Shown here: piece by piece, positions 61,323 through 64,000 of the stretch | How positions within the stretch are numbered: position 1 is the stretch's first letter | Layout of the letters: each line of letters starts with the position of its first letter | Assembly (NCBI RefSeq): GCF_900101345.1 | Contig: NZ_FMUX01000026.1 | Location: 21,798-85,797, forward strand | Direction: 5' to 3' | Origin: Desulfoluna spongiiphila | Lineage (GTDB): Bacteria; Desulfobacterota; Desulfobacteria; Desulfobacterales; Desulfolunaceae | DNA: 64,000 nt | The notes under the pieces: generated by a model | What the model saw: only the letters and a program-made list of their open reading frames with translations | The model's database searches: none | What the model was told of the DNA's origin: nothing | Program-made: the position numbers and the translations under genes

Positions 61323-62286
61323 ATCGGGTAACCAGGGGTTTCTCTCTCCCAGCCTCACACCTCCCGGCATGCTGGTCCGTAAAGAACCGTTCACGAAAAT
61401 GTCCAAGCCGTAGCCAGGAAATAGGGAAAAGAAAAGACCTTGTAATAAGTTGACGGTTCTGATTTTAACCTTCAAAGGTACGTGACTCACGCCGCGCCTG
61501 TTTCAGACTCCTCCTATCGGATATATTGTAGCAACAGTTCACATGGTTGCACCGTTGTTCTTCATGTTCGGCACTTCAGTGGAGTGAGTCCTCCAGCGAT
61601 TACCTCGGGGTGTCTCGCGGCTCGTTTCCAAACGGCACTCCGTCCATGACGCGGTCCTACACCTACCATGACCTCTGCTGACTCCTGCTCGAACACTGAC
61701 TGTGTTGCCACATCCTGCGCTGCAATCTGACCGCAAAGTCGAACTGGCCTTCCCGGACTCTTTTGAGTGCCCCTTGAGGGGTATAAGAACGCGATCTTTC
61801 TATCCACAACCGCAGCATTTTCCATATCTCTTCGAATCCTGGACTTCGTCATGTTGTGCTGACTCATCCAGAGACTTGCTCTTGTAAGCTGGTGACTCAA
61901 AACGTCCTGCTACCAACCCTTCGGGCCCGAATCAATACGCCCCCCCCCCTTGCTCCTGGCGGTTTGTCTGTTCGTCGGCTCGTAAATTTGCCATAGAGTG
62001 ACCACTCCCTCCGATCATTCTCGCTGATGCTCGTGATTCCACTCTGCTCCATCTCCGCACGGTGCCTCCCTTGCCTTAGACTAGTGCTTATGCTAAACCG
62101 TTGTTTGATCACAATGATTCACGCACAGAGGACTTCCCGGTTAAACTTCCGGGTCACCTCATAAAATTGCCCCCATGCCGGGCGTACACAAGTCATTGCA
62201 CCGGACGGGTACAGCTGGGCGTTTCCAAGCGATTCCGGCTCTCAAACAGTTTAACCTATTCACCGTTGCCGGTCCTCGTCGCACAC
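61323..62286 (-). mobile_element. ORF-less group II intron (degenerate)
   Basis: Read on the - strand, the sequence begins GTGTGCGACGAGG, the GUGYG 5' end of group II introns, followed by domain I-like blocks (GAGAGCCGGAATCGCTTGG; GTCCGGTGCAATGACTTG; TACGCCCGGCATGGGG). It ends with domain V/VI-like sequence (GAACGGTTCTTTACGGACC; GGGAGGTGTGAGGCTGGGAG) and a 3' end CTGGTTACCCGAT. Length is about 964 nt. No LtrA reverse transcriptase frame is present, so it cannot move on its own. Domain V differs from consensus in places, so catalytic activity is doubtful. Short frames here are not genes. Confidence 0.8.
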
Positions 62287-62318
62287 CCGGTGAATTCCAG
62301 TGTTATCAGCTAGCCACC

Positions 62319-62702
62319 ATGAACATGACGAACTTCAAAAAGATTATTTACAGCATTGCCCAAGCGCAGGGCATGACAGTTGGCACATTCCATGAGGCCA
62401 GCATCACCCCCAACTTCCACGCGTGTCAACTAAGTCATCCACATGGCCTTACACTATTTGTGTTGTGCTCAATCAATGATGATTGGGCATTTGCTAAGAC
62501 GTTCCACCCCATGACATGGGGGCTCGAATTCACTGATCATTCTGGCCTGGCAAGCAGTCTCCGTGAAAGCTATGGTATCGAGGTATTGGTAAAAAAGGAA
62601 CTTGATGGTCCATTCTCAAGCAGGCCATATCTGCATAACTACGATATCAAACACTGGAAGCCGAAAACCCTGGGTGAGGGATTATTCAATTGGTGGGATT
62701 AA
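62319..62702 (+). CDS. AT-rich unknown soluble protein
   Basis: A 127-residue protein, MNMTNFKKIIYSIAQAQGMT, with strand-rich centre (FHACQLSHPHGLTLFVLCSI; WGLEFTDHSGLASSLRESYG) and end LHNYDIKHWKPKTLGEGLFN. It starts 33 bases from the 5' end of the group II intron, on the other strand. It resembles a small accessory or immunity-like protein in size and style, but no family was recognised and no partner toxin is seen. Confidence 0.65.
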   Translation: MNMTNFKKIIYSIAQAQGMTVGTFHEASITPNFHACQLSHPHGLTLFVLCSINDDWAFAKTFHPMTWGLEFTDHSGLASSLRESYGIEVLVKKELDGPFSSRPYLHNYDIKHWKPKTLGEGLFNWWD

Positions 62703-63010
62703 AGAAAAAGGGGGTCGCTTTGGAAGCAGTTGGTTTTTGTTAGCCATACCGGGTGATTTGCTGTTTTTAAAATATGCTTACTTACTCTTTGTATTATGTT
62801 TTTTATAGCAATATTTTTTTTCACTGAAAGCCATTTTGTCAATTGAAAACTTATTGTTATGAAGTACTGTATCTCAACAGGCATATCCGAATTCAGCATT
62901 CCCCTATTGCCCTTACCGAAACACTTTTTTTAAAAAAGCCCCTTGCACATGGACCAGGCTACGTTTCGTAGTTTTGAGGTTTATCGTTATTCGCGCCTAC
63001 ACCTAAGATG
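62703..63010. other. Non-coding AT-rich gap
   Basis: About 310 bases of low GC content with T-rich runs (62790-62825). No gene recognised. Confidence 0.5.
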
Positions 63011-63099
63011 AGGGCAAACCGACACATTTCATGCACTTGCCATCGAGCAACTATTTACGCTTAAAGAATTAATATCGAGACTGCTAAGATTAGGCCTAA
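63011..63099 (+). repeat. Diverged ~90-bp repeat, copy B
   Basis: Partner of the copy at 59465-59555. It ends exactly at the ATG of the GNAT gene (GCCTAA-ATG), so it forms the whole visible leader of that gene. Confidence 0.7.
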
Positions 63100-63591
63100 A
63101 TGACTATACGTAAAGCAACCCCAGATGATTCGAATGAGTTAACCGACATTTCATTTATGTCAAAAAAACACTGGAATTACCCTGACCATTATTTTGATAT
63201 ATGGAACGCAGAGCTAACGATTACACCTGAGTATGTACAAAAAAATCATGTCTTCGTTATTGAAGACTCTGGTATCAGGGGATTCTATTCTGTTATCAAG
63301 CTTCAGACTGAAATCACTCTTTCAGAGTTCACCATGCGACCTGGAACATGGCTGGATCATGTTTTTATTAGACCTGAATACATTGGCATGGGCTACGGAA
63401 GGTCACTGATGGGTCATCTTGCAGAACAGTCCCAGACACAAAAGTGGGCACAAATTCAAATCCTTGCAGATCCCAATTCAAGAAATTTTTATAAAAAAAT
63501 GGGCGTTTCTTACATCAAAGAAGTCCCATCAAATATTGAAAACAGGACCGTTTCATATTTCATTTGGAACCAACCGTTTTCAATACCCTGA
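63100..63591 (+). CDS. GNAT-family acetyltransferase
   Basis: A 163-residue single-domain GNAT enzyme. MTIRKATPDDSNELTDISFM is a typical start, and the acetyl-CoA loop is in LDHVFIRPEYIGMGYGRSLM (R/Q-x-x-G-x-G pattern as EYIGMGYG). NSRNFYKKMGVSYIKEVPS is the usual end. The acceptor is unknown; similar small GNATs in accessory regions acetylate antibiotics, proteins or toxins. Composition is AT-rich. Confidence 0.92.
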   Translation: MTIRKATPDDSNELTDISFMSKKHWNYPDHYFDIWNAELTITPEYVQKNHVFVIEDSGIRGFYSVIKLQTEITLSEFTMRPGTWLDHVFIRPEYIGMGYGRSLMGHLAEQSQTQKWAQIQILADPNSRNFYKKMGVSYIKEVPSNIENRTVSYFIWNQPFSIP

Positions 63592-63826
63592 AGCCCACAG
63601 ACAATGAAACGAGCCCTTAACAGATACTGGTGCCAAACCATCCTGTTGGCAGGTTAACCACTCGATTATATATAAGGTTTCTTGAACAAAAGGCGACATA
63701 TGGTACAACACTGTTGTCCAAAATAGGATTTGACCGGAAGTAAACCGGTGAGAATTTGAAAAGATGCTCCTTATAAGGCATGGTTAAGTTTGCAAACAAA
63801 GACCTCGCCAAACAAGGAGCATATCA

Positions 63827-64000
63827 ATGGTACGTCATTCCAGCCTTTTCAGTCAAATCGTAGGTTTTTTTGACCGTAACCAGTTTGCCCGTTTAGTCTC
63901 CAAGCACGACGCAGAAAGAAACTCGAAGGGCTTCAAGTGCTGGGATCATTTTGTTTCCATGCTTTTTTGCCAAATAGCCCAAGCAAAAAGCCTCCGAGAA
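63827..64000 (+). CDS. IS4-family transposase, N-terminal part (runs off the window)
   Basis: The first 58 codons of a transposase: MVRHSSLFSQIVGFFDRNQF, then RLVSKHDAERNSKGFKCWDHFVSMLFCQIAQAKSLRE. This matches the N-terminal DUF4372-type region of IS4-family transposases (xCWDxFxxMxFxQxxxxxSLR). AAGGAG lies 8 nt before the ATG. The catalytic domain lies beyond the right edge. The left IS end must be within 63600-63826 but was not identified. Confidence 0.85.
   Translation, partial: MVRHSSLFSQIVGFFDRNQFARLVSKHDAERNSKGFKCWDHFVSMLFCQIAQAKSLRE

Noticed and set aside
61539..62313. Several 60-110-codon frames between dgkA and the gene at 62319
   Set aside because: All lie within the group II intron RNA and show no protein family; they are by-products of structured RNA sequence.
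59465..63099. Integron cassette array with attC sites
   Set aside because: The paired ~90-bp repeats and small promoterless genes suggested it, but no clear RYYYAAC/GTTRRRY core sites and no integrase were found.

Overview
The window looks like the chromosome of a marine-type anaerobic Desulfobacterota (Desulfobacteraceae/Desulfoluna-like sulfate reducer). This is an inference from gene content: a tungsten aldehyde:ferredoxin oxidoreductase with a polyferredoxin and iron-type alcohol dehydrogenases, class III polyhydroxyalkanoate synthase, QueH, several large hybrid histidine kinases, and a GC-rich (roughly 58-60%) backbone. No rRNA, tRNA or CRISPR was seen.

Layout. 0.2-2.3 kb: Maf, YggS and QueH on the + strand, closed by a bidirectional terminator inside an inverted cluster of 7-bp repeats. 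2.4-7.3 kb: a GAF-MshEN-GspE ATPase, a small membrane protein and an ABC-F protein (- strand). 7.4-10.7 kb: a phaE-phaC-phaJ operon whose PhaE carries a histone-like Ala/Lys/Pro tail, with a hairpin-rich leader. 10.7-20.8 kb: mixed small genes (LysM protein, DUF89-like protein, NarL-type regulator, TetR, PilZ, Uup-type ABC-F). 21.1-26.8 kb: a - strand operon of SCP2-like protein, degenerate Fe-ADH, canonical Fe-ADH, AOR and a four-cluster ferredoxin. It has a good promoter overlapped by a perfect 16-bp palindrome and a TetR gene just upstream. 28.6-38.5 kb: hybrid kinase, EamA transporter, RtcB, Bax-like glucosaminidase, ArgJ, a small protein and YgiQ. 38.5-44.6 kb: two tandem paralogous 7TM hybrid kinases. 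44.6-47.5 kb: a divergent operon of two small possibly Roadblock-like proteins and a secreted formylglycine-generating-enzyme-like protein. 47.7-56.5 kb: a small protein, an acetyl-CoA hydrolase/transferase-GNAT fusion, and the DUF2339/DUF3999 membrane pair.

From about 57 kb to the right edge the character changes. The DNA becomes AT-rich and gene density falls. Small unknown genes are mixed with mobile debris: a decayed IS1182-type transposase C-terminus, an IS200/IS605-type end hairpin, an ORF-less group II intron, a diverged ~90-bp repeat pair, and the start of an IS4-type transposase at the edge. A PAP2 phosphatase-DgkA pair and a GNAT acetyltransferase sit within this island.

The most interesting non-coding structure is a family of modular intergenic elements. 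Two full copies (~165-175 bp, at 23.6 and 54.3 kb) have matching terminal inverted repeats, an internal palindrome, and a long hairpin whose stem sequence differs between copies while base pairing is kept. Half copies occur at several other intergenic sites.
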